Source of the DNA: Bacterioplanoides sp965200585
GTDB taxonomy: Bacteria; Pseudomonadota; Gammaproteobacteria; Pseudomonadales; Oceanobacteraceae
Reading direction: 5' to 3' (one strand)
Length of the DNA: 64,000 nt
Assembly: GCF_965200585.1 (NCBI RefSeq)
Contig: NZ_OZ241361.1
The notes under the pieces were generated by a model, which saw only the letters and a program-made list of their open reading frames with translations, had not been told where the DNA came from and did not search any database. The position numbers and the translations under genes were made by a program. Shown here one piece after another: positions 54,331 through 63,548 of this stretch (its first letter is position 1; each line of letters begins with the position of its first letter).

Positions 54331-54789
54331 ATGAAAATTCTGATGAATCTGACGCTGACTCTGATGTTAAGCCTGACGGCTTCATTGGCACTGGCTGTAA
54401 ACCGGGGCGAGCAGAAGCAGGTGTTTGGTGACTATGAAGTGCACTATATCGGCCTGAACTCAACCTTCCTGACCCCTGACGTCGCAGAGGCCTACGGCAT
54501 TACCCGCTCCGGGTCGCTGGGATATCTGAGTATTTCGATTCTGAAAAACGACAAAGATGCGGCCCTGCCAACGGCGGTGGCTGGTAAAGTCACCGGCCAG
54601 TTGCGCAATTTAATTGGCCAGTCGAAAGAGCTGGAATTTAAAGAGATTAAAGAAACCAATGCGGTGTATTACATCAGCACTTTCCGCTTTGATGATGGTG
54701 ATATGTATAACATCCGCTTGCAGGCCACGCCTGAGGGCCAGAAGCGCAGCTACGATGTGAAGTTCAGTCAGCGGTTTTATAAAGAATAA
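54331..54789 (+). CDS. DUF4426 family secreted protein
   Basis: 152 residues. A signal peptide (MKILMNLTLTLMLSLTASLA, cut after ALA) precedes a domain with VFGDYEVHYIGLNSTFLTPDVAEAYGITRS (by ends) and AVYYISTFRFDDGDMYNI. This agrees with the DUF4426 protein that sits between metW and rdgB in Pseudomonas. Its role is unknown. A good GAGGAG lies before the ATG. It may be an unrecognised partner of its neighbours or simply a stable hitchhiker in a conserved cluster. Confidence 0.83.
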   Translation: MKILMNLTLTLMLSLTASLALAVNRGEQKQVFGDYEVHYIGLNSTFLTPDVAEAYGITRSGSLGYLSISILKNDKDAALPTAVAGKVTGQLRNLIGQSKELEFKEIKETNAVYYISTFRFDDGDMYNIRLQATPEGQKRSYDVKFSQRFYKE

Positions 54790-54985
54790 TCCAGCTCAAT
54801 ACATACTCTGATACGGGTTGTATCAGGTAAATGTTATATCCGGGTAAAATCTGTCTGACACGCGGTAAATACATCCTTGTACGCTCGGCTGCCGCATCCC
54901 TGCGGCAGACGGTCAGCCAGACTTCACCGGCATACAACATTTGATACACGAATCCATAAGCCCGTTCTATACAGCAGAATCAAGC

Positions 54986-55606
54986 ATGAAAAAAATCGTC
55001 CTCGCCAGTGGCAATGCCGGCAAATTACGTGAATTCTCGGCTATGTTTGCCGAGCACTTCGCTGACCAGGCCATCGAAGTGATTCCACAGAATCAGCTGA
55101 ATGTGACCGAAGCCGAAGAAAATGGCCTGAGTTTTGTTGAGAATGCCATCCTCAAGGCCCGCAATGCCGCACAACAAACCGGTTTACCGGCGCTGGCCGA
55201 TGACTCCGGTATTGAAGTGGATGCTCTGAACGGTGCGCCGGGTATTTACAGCGCCCGTTATGCTCAACGTGCCGGATATCAGGGAGATGAAAGCGGTGAC
55301 GCTGCCAATAATGCCATGCTGCTGGAAGCGTTAACGGCGGTTGCAAAAGAACAGCGCACGGCTCGTTTTCAGTGTGTGCTGGTGTATATGCGCTATGCTG
55401 ATGACCCAACGCCGCAGGTGTTTCAGGGGAGCTGGGAAGGACATATTGTGTTAAACCCGGAAGGTCACGAAGGGTTTGGCTACGATCCATTATTTTTTGT
55501 CGCAAGCGAGCAGTGCACCGCGGCAGAATTAAGCAAAGAACATAAAAACCGGATTTCTCACCGGGGCGTCGCCATGCAGAAATTGATGGCCGGCATTAAG
55601 CTTTAG
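54986..55606 (+). CDS. rdgB: XTP/dITP diphosphatase RdgB
   Basis: 206 residues from ATG 54986, giving MKKIVLASGNAGKLREFSAM; an in-frame start 15 codons earlier does not fit the family. It removes non-canonical XTP, dITP and ITP from the nucleotide pool. Visible are SGNAGK (substrate-binding, 8-13), ALADDSGIEVDALNGAPGIYSARYA (by ends), and EGHEGFGYDPLFF. It belongs to the conserved metX-metW-DUF4426-rdgB-hemW cluster. Confidence 0.95.
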   Translation: MKKIVLASGNAGKLREFSAMFAEHFADQAIEVIPQNQLNVTEAEENGLSFVENAILKARNAAQQTGLPALADDSGIEVDALNGAPGIYSARYAQRAGYQGDESGDAANNAMLLEALTAVAKEQRTARFQCVLVYMRYADDPTPQVFQGSWEGHIVLNPEGHEGFGYDPLFFVASEQCTAAELSKEHKNRISHRGVAMQKLMAGIKL

Positions 55607-55661
55607 CGTTAATCAAAACGCAAATCAGCACGTATTAATATCTTAGAAAAGAAGTCGTATT

Positions 55662-56111
55662 GTGGATATTTTAGAAAAACTCGAAAACAGAATTTTAGAC
55701 ACCATCAGCTCGGTTGAAGAGCTGCGGGGCGAGTTAGGTAATAAAAAAGAACAACTGAAAAACAGCAACGCTCAACTGGTTGAAAGTGATGCCGAGCGTT
55801 TGTCATTGCGTTCGGAACTGGAAACCTCGCAACAGGAAGTGCAGGCGTTGCAACACGAAAAACAAACGTTGCAAGATGAAAAACAGCAGCTGCATGACAA
55901 CCTTGAAGCGCTGCAGAATGAGAAAGCTCAGCTGATGGAAGAGAAGCAGAACTTTGTGAATCAAGTGGAGCAGTTAAAACAGGATATTACTCAACTGACT
56001 CACGAAAAAAATGCCTGGGCCACCAAGGTTGAGTCCATTCTCGATGTGCTGGCACTGGCGGAAGAAGAAGCCGCGGCGCAAGCTCAAGCAGCAGAAAGCC
56101 CTGCAGCCTGA
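55662..56111 (+). CDS. Coiled-coil protein, ZapB-like
   Basis: 149 residues, GTG start with a purine-rich AGAAAAGAAG upstream. It is almost entirely a Gln/Glu-rich coiled coil (about 3-130) with an alanine-rich tail. The start LEKLENRILDTISSVEELRGEL and the end LTHEKNAWATKVESIL recall the N- and C-terminal parts of ZapB, a short coiled coil that bundles FtsZ rings and links them to the chromosome. It is longer than E. coli ZapB (about 80), with an extra heptad-rich middle (QALQHEKQTLQDEKQQLHDN). Resemblance is by pattern only; other coiled-coil proteins remain possible. It sits between rdgB and hemW. Confidence 0.65.
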   Translation: MDILEKLENRILDTISSVEELRGELGNKKEQLKNSNAQLVESDAERLSLRSELETSQQEVQALQHEKQTLQDEKQQLHDNLEALQNEKAQLMEEKQNFVNQVEQLKQDITQLTHEKNAWATKVESILDVLALAEEEAAAQAQAAESPAA

Positions 56112-56129
56112 TACGGAATCGACTTTGCC

Positions 56130-57272
56130 ATGTTAATGCTGCCGCCACTCAGCCTGTATATCCATGTACCCTGGTGCATCCGTAAGTGTCCGTATTGCGA
56201 TTTTAACTCGCACAAGGCCGACGGCCTGCTACCAGAGCAGGAATATATACAGGCGTTGCTGGCGGATCTGGAGCAGGATCTTCCTTGGGTGCAGGGACGC
56301 GAGATCCAGAGTATTTTTATTGGCGGCGGCACACCCAGTTTATTCTCGGTGGCCGCTTATCAGACGTTATTTACCGAATTACAAAAACGCCTGCGCTTTG
56401 CACCGGATATCGAAATCACATTAGAAGCCAATCCAGGGACGTTCGAAGCGGAAAAATTTGCCGGTTATCGTCAGTTGGGTATTAACCGTCTGAGCATTGG
56501 TATTCAGAGTTTTCAGCCGCACCAGCTGGAAAAACTCGGGCGCGTGCATGATCGTGAACAAGCTCTGAATGCGATTGGTTTAGCGCGGGAATCCGGCTTT
56601 GATAATTTTAATCTGGACCTGATGCATGGCCTGCCTGGGCAAACGGTTGAGCAGGCATTGGATGATCTGCGCACCGCACTCAGCTTTCAGCCGCAGCACT
56701 TGTCCTGGTATCAATTAACCATAGAGCCCAATACCGAATTTTATAAACGTCCGCCGCGGTTACCAGAAGATGACACCTTATGGGATATTCAGGAAGCGGG
56801 GCTGGAATTATTAGCGCAACAGGGCTTTGAACATTACGAAATTTCGGCGTTCAGTCAGCCGGGAAAAGCGGCAAAGCACAACCTGAATTACTGGCAGTTT
56901 GGTGACTATCTTGGCATTGGTGCCGGTGCTCATGGCAAAGTCACATTGGCAGAAGCCAATACCATTATGCGCACTCATAAAACCCGCGCACCAAAAGATT
57001 ATTTAAATCCGGATAAACGTTTTCTGGCCGGCAAACAAACCATAGATCCGGAAGATATTGGCTTGGAATGCCTGATGAATGCACTGCGGTTAAAGCAGGG
57101 TATCGCAGTGGAAGACTTTGAAGAACGTACTTTCTTATCGCTGGATGCAGTTGCTGAACCCATCAATAAAGCGCAACAACTGGGTTTACTGAATGTTGAT
57201 AAACGGATTTATGCCACCGAAAAAGGCCAGCAATATTTAAATGAATTACTGGCGTTGTTTCTAACGGAATAA
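56130..57272 (+). CDS. hemW: Heme chaperone HemW (radical SAM, HemN-like)
   Basis: 380 residues. It binds heme and inserts it into respiratory proteins; it was once called a coproporphyrinogen dehydrogenase. The radical-SAM cluster motif is CxxxCxxC at C16, C20 and C23 (WCIRKCPYCDFNSH). Also visible are FIGGGTPSLFS, NRLSIGIQSFQ and the HemW C-terminal domain. It lies 18 nt after the ZapB-like gene and closes the rdgB cluster. Confidence 0.94.
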   Translation: MLMLPPLSLYIHVPWCIRKCPYCDFNSHKADGLLPEQEYIQALLADLEQDLPWVQGREIQSIFIGGGTPSLFSVAAYQTLFTELQKRLRFAPDIEITLEANPGTFEAEKFAGYRQLGINRLSIGIQSFQPHQLEKLGRVHDREQALNAIGLARESGFDNFNLDLMHGLPGQTVEQALDDLRTALSFQPQHLSWYQLTIEPNTEFYKRPPRLPEDDTLWDIQEAGLELLAQQGFEHYEISAFSQPGKAAKHNLNYWQFGDYLGIGAGAHGKVTLAEANTIMRTHKTRAPKDYLNPDKRFLAGKQTIDPEDIGLECLMNALRLKQGIAVEDFEERTFLSLDAVAEPINKAQQLGLLNVDKRIYATEKGQQYLNELLALFLTE

Positions 57273-57303
57273 CAGATTTACGGCGCAATAATCAGGGCCT
57301 GTC

Positions 57304-58275
57304 TCAGTCAGAAATAATAACGCTGCTTTCTTCCTGTTTCTGCAATAAAACCATCTCATTAAACTGCTCGTTATCTTTCAGACTATCAAAGCTGGCATCG
57401 ACACCGGCCTGAATACGTAAGGATTCTGAACGCTGAATTGCTTCCGCTAAATCACGTAACGCTTCTTCGATAAAACCGGATTCAGCATAAGCGCAGGAAC
57501 GCTGATAAAACGCATGGCTGTTTTCCGGGTCAATTTCTAATGCCCGGTTCGCCAGACTGGTTGCCCATTCGGTCTGGCCTAATAACAGAGCGGCGTCTGC
57601 TTTATAGGTTAACGCTTCTAAATCATCCGGGCGCAGTGCCAGAATCTGATCATAAATCGCAATTTTATTTTGTGGGCTGCTTTCCTGAGAGGCTTTTAAC
57701 CACAGCGAATGAATTTCGTTGGTTAATACAATTTCTTCCTGAGCCGCTTTAATGTGTTTCGACTTGCGACTGAGTTCTTTTTCCAGTGTTTCCAGACGCT
57801 CTTCATAGGAAGCGGTAATGCGGCGGATTTCTTCATTGGCATAGGAGCCAACTCGCTCTTTCACATCGCGCAATGAGTTCCAGCCAATAATCACCAGCAG
57901 TGACGATGCACCGGCCAGCAGGTAAAAGAAATAGGTGACGGTATCGGTAGCATAAGTTAACGCCCGGTCGGCCAGCTCAATTTCTTTATCAATAATTTTG
58001 CTGGTTAACTCCAAGCGAACATCGGCAATGGTCTGACGCAGATCTTTCACTTCACCGAGGATATAACGCTCGGTAAAAGCGCTGTAGAGGGGTTTATCGA
58101 GCTGCTCCACTTGTTGCTCTGCCAGCAGGTGTTTCTGGAGAGGTTGCTGATGTTGGACAGGCTTCGGCGTGCTTTGTCCTTCCTGAGCAAATTGATCTTC
58201 CTGAGACAGTGCTAATAAGGGGGAAAACAGGCATAACAGCAGAATATAACAGCGAGATATCATAAGCCGGATCAT
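57304..58275 (-). CDS. Membrane protein with coiled coil and TPR repeats
   Basis: 323 residues. An N-terminal signal-like hydrophobic segment (about 5-22), a charged segment, a second hydrophobic segment (about 113-130, FFYLLAGASSLLVIIGW), a coiled coil (about 140-185) and at least two TPR units (about 205-280: IAIYDQILALRPDDLEALTYKADAAL, TSLANRALEIDPENSHAFYQRSCAY, by ends). No enzymatic motif. It could be a scaffold at the inner membrane. The start could be 12 nt later (MISRCY). Confidence 0.65.
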   Translation of the reverse strand: MIRLMISRCYILLLCLFSPLLALSQEDQFAQEGQSTPKPVQHQQPLQKHLLAEQQVEQLDKPLYSAFTERYILGEVKDLRQTIADVRLELTSKIIDKEIELADRALTYATDTVTYFFYLLAGASSLLVIIGWNSLRDVKERVGSYANEEIRRITASYEERLETLEKELSRKSKHIKAAQEEIVLTNEIHSLWLKASQESSPQNKIAIYDQILALRPDDLEALTYKADAALLLGQTEWATSLANRALEIDPENSHAFYQRSCAYAESGFIEEALRDLAEAIQRSESLRIQAGVDASFDSLKDNEQFNEMVLLQKQEESSVIISD

Positions 58276-58308
58276 CCATTTAATCGTAGATGGCTAACAA
58301 GGTAATTG

Positions 58309-58338
58309 GGATAGCTGGAATTCAGGATAGCTGGAATT
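58309..58338. repeat. 14-bp direct repeat upstream of the toxin-antitoxin genes
   Basis: GGATAGCTGGAATT occurs twice, at 58309-58322 and 58325-58338, two bases apart (16-bp period). It lies in the gap between the TPR gene and the antitoxin; it could be an operator. Confidence 0.6.
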
Positions 58339-58485
58339 GTCGGGGCGAGATAGTGATTACCTCGCTGCAAATTGTTGGGTATGCCAATCATGACCAACCG
58401 GGAATCAGTTGCCTGGATCAGAGAGCAGCAGAAAATGCCCGGAGAAGTTGATATGCTTACAAAGACCGCTGCTGAGGCAAATTCT

Positions 58486-58674
58486 ATGCAAAACACCAAT
58501 ATCAAAACCCGCGCACACGAGTTAATTGACCAGCTTCCTGAAACCGTCAGTTGGACCGAACTTGCGTATCATGTTGAGCTACGTGCTTCTGTTGAGCGTG
58601 GCATGGAAGATGTTCGTGCGGGTCGCACCCTTACCTCCGATGAAGTAAAGAAGCGCTTAGGGCTGACTCAATAG
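58486..58674 (+). CDS. RelB/ParD-type antitoxin
   Basis: 62 residues from ATG 58486 (GAGG eight bases upstream); longer in-frame starts are possible but carry no extra motif. The sequence is acidic and helical: RAHELIDQLPETVSWTELAY, then ASVERGMEDVRAGRTLTSDEVKKRLG. The E..I..G..D.. pattern with a C-terminal K-rich end resembles the antitoxins coupled to RelE/ParE toxins. It is 3 nt before the toxin gene. The N-terminal part should bind DNA, the C-terminal part the toxin. Confidence 0.8.
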   Translation: MQNTNIKTRAHELIDQLPETVSWTELAYHVELRASVERGMEDVRAGRTLTSDEVKKRLGLTQ

Positions 58675-58677
58675 AGT

Positions 58678-58983
58678 ATGGAGATTATCTGGACTCAGGA
58701 GGCCTTAGAGCGGCTTGAGGATATTCAGTATTATCTGGCGGTTCAGGAAAGATCACCCCAGGCAGCAAAGCAGACGCTTGATCGAATTTTTGTACGAGAA
58801 GCGCAAATACGTGAAATGCCTTTCAGCGGACGTGTTGTTCCTGATTATGATGCGGCCAATTTGCGAGAGCTACTCGAAGGTTCCTATCGCATTATCTATA
58901 TGATTCAAGATGACCGAATCCTTATTCTCAGCGTGATGCACCAAAGCCGTTTGCTGACAAAAGTCAGAGGAATCAAAGAATAA
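58678..58983 (+). CDS. RelE/ParE family toxin
   Basis: 101 residues. It has the ParE/RelE fold pattern: IIWTQEALERLEDIQYYLA at the start, then REMPFSGRVVPDYDAANLRELLEGSYRIIYMIQDDRILILSVMHQSR (by ends). REL, YRIIY and VMHQSR are typical of ParE-type toxins. Members inhibit gyrase or cleave mRNA; which applies cannot be told. It lies just after the antitoxin with a 3-nt gap, a normal operon for this module. Confidence 0.85.
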   Translation: MEIIWTQEALERLEDIQYYLAVQERSPQAAKQTLDRIFVREAQIREMPFSGRVVPDYDAANLRELLEGSYRIIYMIQDDRILILSVMHQSRLLTKVRGIKE

Positions 58984-58992
58984 AGGCTTGTA

Positions 58993-59023
58993 TACCGCTG
59001 GTGACGGCTAGCCACCAGCGGTA
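58993..59023. terminator. Hairpin between toxin and adenosine-kinase genes
   Basis: TACCGCTGGTG / CACCAGCGGTA, an 11-bp perfect stem with a 9-nt loop, between convergent genes. There is no strong T run, so it may be a weak terminator on either strand. Confidence 0.55.
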
Positions 59024-59029
59024 ACTTTA

Positions 59030-60025
59030 TCAGCCTTCCAGCGCAGCTTTCAGCGGCTCATGCTGTTCGGCGTCTAGGCGTGGGCCAAACTGGCTGACGA
59101 CCTTGGAAGACGCCACGCTGGCTAAACGACCGGCAGCTGCAAAATCATAACCGTGGGTAATGGCATACAGGAATGCACCGGCAAACATATCGCCAGCACC
59201 ATTGGAGTCGACTGCGGTGGTTGGGTTCGGGATGATTGGATGCAGCAGTTCACCATCAAAGGCCAGTGCGCCTTTGGAGCCGAGGGTGATGGCGAAGGTT
59301 TTGGCAACGTTTTTCATGGCTGCAACCGCATCATCCAGATTATCGGTATCAGTAAATAACAGGGCTTCCTGTTCGTTACAGAACAACAGGTCAACGCCGT
59401 CACCGATCATTTCTTTTAAACCGTCTTTAAAGAACTGAACCATGGCCGGGTCGGAGAAGGTCATGGCGGTTTTGATACCGTGTTTCTTCGCCAGTTCCAT
59501 TACCTCAATGGCTGCCGCACGTGAAGTATCAGAAGTGACCAGATAGCCCTCGATATACGCATAGTCCGAATTCTTTAACGCTTCTTCGTTGATGTGTTTA
59601 GCGTGTAATTCGCTGGTGGTGCCCAGGAAAGTGTTCATGGTGCGCTCAGCATCCGGGGTTACCATCACCAGGCATTTGCCGGTTACACCGTTATCCCGTT
59701 CACCGTCCATGTTGGTATCAACACCGGCGGCCTGTAAGTCCTGCACGTAAAAATCACCGGCTTCGTCATTGGCGACATTGCAGGTGTAAAAAGCTTTTGC
59801 GCCAAAGTAGCTGGCACCAATAATGGAGTTAGCCGCACTGCCACCACAGGCGCGTTTTTTCAGACCATAGTCAGTGGTTAATGTATCAAGCATGGTGTGC
59901 AGCTGATCTTCTTCGATTAAGGTCATCATGCCTTTTTCAATGCCAGCTTTGCTGAAAAACTCGTCCTGAACTTCGAACTCCTGATCAACCAGCGCGTTGC
60001 CAATGCCATAAATGTGATACGTCAT
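59030..60025 (-). CDS. PfkB family carbohydrate kinase, probably adenosine kinase
   Basis: 331 residues. Ribokinase-like enzyme: GNALVDQEF near the start, CGGSAANSIIGASYFGAKAFYTCNVANDEAG (by ends), and the active-site motif DSNGAGDMFAGAFLYAI with the catalytic Asp. The N-terminal and substrate-loop segments resemble the adenosine-kinase branch, which phosphorylates adenosine to AMP, but other sugar or nucleoside kinases of the family cannot be excluded by eye. It is a single gene converging on the toxin. Confidence 0.82.
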   Translation of the reverse strand: MTYHIYGIGNALVDQEFEVQDEFFSKAGIEKGMMTLIEEDQLHTMLDTLTTDYGLKKRACGGSAANSIIGASYFGAKAFYTCNVANDEAGDFYVQDLQAAGVDTNMDGERDNGVTGKCLVMVTPDAERTMNTFLGTTSELHAKHINEEALKNSDYAYIEGYLVTSDTSRAAAIEVMELAKKHGIKTAMTFSDPAMVQFFKDGLKEMIGDGVDLLFCNEQEALLFTDTDNLDDAVAAMKNVAKTFAITLGSKGALAFDGELLHPIIPNPTTAVDSNGAGDMFAGAFLYAITHGYDFAAAGRLASVASSKVVSQFGPRLDAEQHEPLKAALEG

Positions 60026-60150
60026 ATATTTTCTCTGTTTACTGTCGGTGGATATCGGAAATCAGCCGATATCGGGAATAATTTGGTGGCAGTGTATCGC
60101 TCCCTTGCATCAGATCAAGTCTGACAGATGACGCGTCGCTTCAGGCTGCT

Positions 60151-61290
60151 ATGATGACGGCTATGAACAAGGTAACCCGTTTTATTCGTCAGCATCAGCG
60201 TGTCCGTCATGCGGTGTATCAGACCGATGCCAATATTCAGCGTGCGGTACGGCGTACCGCAATGATTCTGTTGTCGTTTGTCAGCTTACACGTCAGTGCC
60301 ATGATCTGGCTCGAAGGGATGCCGCTATGGACCGCTATCTGGCTGACACTCACCACCATTACCACCGTCGGCTATGGCGATGTGTCGGCAGCAACTCCAT
60401 TGGGACAGCTGGCTACCATCGCGCTGATGTATGTTTGTGGTATCACCTTAATGACGTTTCTGATCAGTGATTATGTGGACTTCCGCATTGCACGCCGGGA
60501 ACGTATCCGCACCGGACACTGGGACTGGAATATGGCCGATCACATCCTGATTATTAATTCACCCAAGTACAACCACGAAGCCTATTTTGTGCGCCTGATC
60601 AGCCAGATCCGCGAAAGTGGTGAATATCCGGAAACGCCGATCATGTTATTAAACGAGGCCTTCGCTGATGGCTTGCCGGATTGTCTGCGCCAACTCGGAG
60701 TGGTGCATGTGACCGGCTCAGCCAGCCGACCAGACGATTTACAGCGGGCGGGGGCTCATCGGGCGCGTCATATTGTGGTGCTGTCCCGGGATGAATATTC
60801 CACCGACAGCGACAGCTTTACCTTTGATGTGGCACATCGGCTGTATTCCCTGCATATCAGCAATAAGGTGATCGTTGAGTGTGTTGATGACAGCAATCGT
60901 GACCGTCTACGGGCATTGGATATTCCGGTGATTCTGCGGCCGATTCGCTCTTACCCTGAAATCATCGTACGTGCCATGGTGGCTCCGGGTTCCGAGCAGG
61001 TGATTGAAGATATGTTTACCCATGCCGACGATCACACTGTACGCTATCCGGTCTGGCTCGAAGGGGAACGTTGGGCTGATGTGGTAAACGCGGTAGTACA
61101 GGCCAGCCTGGGGACTCCTTTGGCGTATGTCACCAAAGAAGGCAAGGTGATTAAGCACCCGGACGGAGATCATCACGTCCACGCCCAGTCTCTGATCATG
61201 CTGGTGAATACCGAACACACTCCCAGCATTCGTGATGTGCAGCGAGCGATTGAAGTGCACTTTAATAAGCGCATGGAAAATCTGGTTTAA
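60151..61290 (+). CDS. Two-helix potassium channel with RCK (TrkA-N) domains
   Basis: 379 residues. After a basic N-terminus two membrane helices (about 37-55 and 85-106) frame a pore with the selectivity filter TVGYGD at 72-77. A C-terminal Rossmann-like RCK domain follows (about 125-270: HILIINSPKYNHEAY, VVHVTGSASRPDDLQRAGAHRARHIVVLSRD-type, by ends), with a smaller C-terminal subdomain. It should be a K+ channel gated by intracellular ligand. Start by AGG six bases before ATG 60151; ATG 60163 is possible. Confidence 0.88.
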   Translation: MMTAMNKVTRFIRQHQRVRHAVYQTDANIQRAVRRTAMILLSFVSLHVSAMIWLEGMPLWTAIWLTLTTITTVGYGDVSAATPLGQLATIALMYVCGITLMTFLISDYVDFRIARRERIRTGHWDWNMADHILIINSPKYNHEAYFVRLISQIRESGEYPETPIMLLNEAFADGLPDCLRQLGVVHVTGSASRPDDLQRAGAHRARHIVVLSRDEYSTDSDSFTFDVAHRLYSLHISNKVIVECVDDSNRDRLRALDIPVILRPIRSYPEIIVRAMVAPGSEQVIEDMFTHADDHTVRYPVWLEGERWADVVNAVVQASLGTPLAYVTKEGKVIKHPDGDHHVHAQSLIMLVNTEHTPSIRDVQRAIEVHFNKRMENLV

Positions 61291-61591
61291 GCCTTGCTAC
61301 AGCAGAGCCTGTGTGAGTTTGCGTTGCAGCGCGTAAAAAATGGTGTTTTTCGGTGGAGGAATAATTAACCGCTCTGGACTCCCTCTTTAAATTTCACAAA
61401 AATGCGTCGCTTTTTCTTAATGCTGGCGCAGTCTGACCAGTTCTGAACATAGCCTGACAATCTGTTTTGTTGTCGGTGTTACGGCTATTCGTTCGCTTCT
61501 AAAAAGCATTTATTGATTTATTCGCCTGGCTGTTAAGCCCGGCTTTTTTGCGCGCCAAATACAATAAAACCGCTTTAAAAAGGTAACCACA
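61291..61591. other. 301-bp gap before the chemoreceptor gene
   Basis: It contains a terminator-like hairpin GCCTGGC-TGTTAA-GCCCGGC (one mismatch) at 61524-61543 followed by T6, 43 nt before the TTG start, and the ribosome-binding site AAAAAGG. I see no gene. The promoter of the chemoreceptor is not obvious. Confidence 0.5.
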
Positions 61592-63502
61592 TTGAACGGG
61601 AAACTCAGTTTTAAAACACGCATCGTCCTGGTGGCGATTGTCTTGCTGACGCTGTCACTGGCGATTCAGTCAGCGTTTTCTTATCACCAGCTATCCGGCC
61701 TGATTAAAACCAGCGTGGATGATTATGCGCGTCTGGAAATGACGGCGAATGGTGAAAATGTTGAGCGCTACATCAAACAGATCAACCGTAGCCTGACCAA
61801 CACCGCACCTTTATTTGTGCGTAATTTAACCTCAGATCAACTGAAGGTTTATCTGCAGAGCCTGGCGGGTAATCTGGCGCTGGAAGAAATGGTACTGGGT
61901 TATCAGGATGGCCGGGGCTATCGCTATTATCGTGGCGTATATCAGCAGGGAGTGGCTGATTACCGCCAAGCGCACTGGTATCAGCAGGCCAGAAGCAAGC
62001 GTTCACTGGTTATTACCGATATCTATCAGGAGCAGGGACGCCAGAATAAACAAATCACACTGGCTGCTCCTTTCTTTAAAGGCAGCGTATTTGCTGGCGT
62101 ACTGGCGGTTCATATCGACATTCAGGAGCTGACGACGTTTGTGCAACAGGCAACCTTTCCCGGTTCTATTGCCGCGTTATATGACGATACCGGTTTAACC
62201 ATTGCTTCAACCGGTGAGGTCGATGTCCCGGGCGAGTCACGTCTGTCCGACTTTGAGCCCCTGGTTGAGCTGGAGCGGATCATGCTGAGTAACACTCAGA
62301 ACATGCATGAGTTTGTTCTGTTGGAAATCGACAAGATTGCTTATTTCGAAGCCATTCAGCTGACCCCGGATGTTACCTGGCACATGCTGGTGGCGATTGA
62401 TAAAAGCAAAATGTACCGGGCGCTGGGTGAGTCATTACAACAGTCGGTGGTGATCACTCTGGTGCTGATTGTGCTGTCAGCGCTGGCCATTTTTGTTGCC
62501 CTGTCGGTTGCCTATCGGCCATTACTGGCACTGAAACAAACCATCGTTGAGCTGGCCTCCGGACAAGGCGATCTGACACGCCGTTTGGCGGTCACCCGTG
62601 AAGACGATCTGGGTGAAATTTCACACGGCATTAATACCTTTATTGCTGACCTGCAGGGCATGATGCAGGAGATTAAGAGCGCGGCGCAGAATATTGCCGG
62701 CAGTGTGACGCATTTACAGCAGCAGAGCAGCGCGAATAATCAGGTACTGGATGCTCACAAACTGGAAACCGCTCAGGTGGCCACCGCATTGAATGAGATG
62801 AGTGCCAGTTCAAACGATGTTGCCGACAATACTGAGCACGCGGTGACTCTGACCAGTGACGCCAATGATCAGACGCTGCAATCAAAACAGGTTGTCGCGG
62901 ATGCGACCCAGAATATGCAGCAGTTGGTGGAGCAGGTTGATGCATCATCGGGTCAGATTGATCAGATGGGGCAGGATATTGCCAATATTTCTGCGGTATT
63001 AAATGTGATTGGTGATATCGCCGAGCAAACGAATTTGCTGGCATTAAATGCGGCCATTGAAGCTGCCCGGGCCGGTGAGCAAGGGCGTGGTTTTGCGGTG
63101 GTTGCTGATGAAGTTCGTGCGCTGGCATCCCGTACTCAGGAAAGCACATCGGAGGTTCACAATACTATCAACCGCCTCAACGCCAGTTCCCAGGGTGTGA
63201 TTGCTGGTATCGAAGGTACCAAAACCCGTTGTGAAGAAGCGGCGGCACAGACCAACCGGGTGATGACGAATCTTGATCAGATTGTTTCATCGGTAGCAGA
63301 TATTAATGAGCTCAATATCCGTATTGCCACAGCGGCCCAGCAGCAGTCGACTGCCTCTGATGAGATCAACCGCAACATGGTCGCTATCAGCGATATGGTG
63401 GATGATGTGGCTCATAGCGGTGACGAAGTTGTGAAGGCAACTCATGCGCTGGCAGATGCACAACAGACGTTGGGTACAATTGTCGGGCGCTTCAAACTGT
63501 AA
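61592..63502 (+). CDS. Methyl-accepting chemotaxis protein with double-Cache sensor
   Basis: 636 residues, TTG start with AAAAAGG seven bases upstream. TM1 (about 9-28), a periplasmic dCache-like domain (about 30-285), TM2 (about 287-310), HAMP (about 310-365) and a cytoplasmic signalling domain. The hairpin tip reads IAEQTNLLALNAAIEAARAGEQGRGFAVVADEVRALASRTQEST (by ends), the most conserved chemoreceptor segment, which binds CheA/CheW. There is no C-terminal CheR pentapeptide. The ligand is unknown; Cache domains commonly bind amino acids or organic acids. Confidence 0.94.
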   Translation: MNGKLSFKTRIVLVAIVLLTLSLAIQSAFSYHQLSGLIKTSVDDYARLEMTANGENVERYIKQINRSLTNTAPLFVRNLTSDQLKVYLQSLAGNLALEEMVLGYQDGRGYRYYRGVYQQGVADYRQAHWYQQARSKRSLVITDIYQEQGRQNKQITLAAPFFKGSVFAGVLAVHIDIQELTTFVQQATFPGSIAALYDDTGLTIASTGEVDVPGESRLSDFEPLVELERIMLSNTQNMHEFVLLEIDKIAYFEAIQLTPDVTWHMLVAIDKSKMYRALGESLQQSVVITLVLIVLSALAIFVALSVAYRPLLALKQTIVELASGQGDLTRRLAVTREDDLGEISHGINTFIADLQGMMQEIKSAAQNIAGSVTHLQQQSSANNQVLDAHKLETAQVATALNEMSASSNDVADNTEHAVTLTSDANDQTLQSKQVVADATQNMQQLVEQVDASSGQIDQMGQDIANISAVLNVIGDIAEQTNLLALNAAIEAARAGEQGRGFAVVADEVRALASRTQESTSEVHNTINRLNASSQGVIAGIEGTKTRCEEAAAQTNRVMTNLDQIVSSVADINELNIRIATAAQQQSTASDEINRNMVAISDMVDDVAHSGDEVVKATHALADAQQTLGTIVGRFKL

Positions 63503-63548
63503 CAAAGTTACTGTGTAATAAGTCAGAACTGCCGTAAAACACGGCAAA

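Noticed and set aside
61388..61413. Sigma-28-like promoter (TAAATTTC, spacer, GTCGCTTT) before the chemoreceptor
   Set aside because: The -35 half is plausible but the -10 half matches GCCGATAA at only about half its positions.
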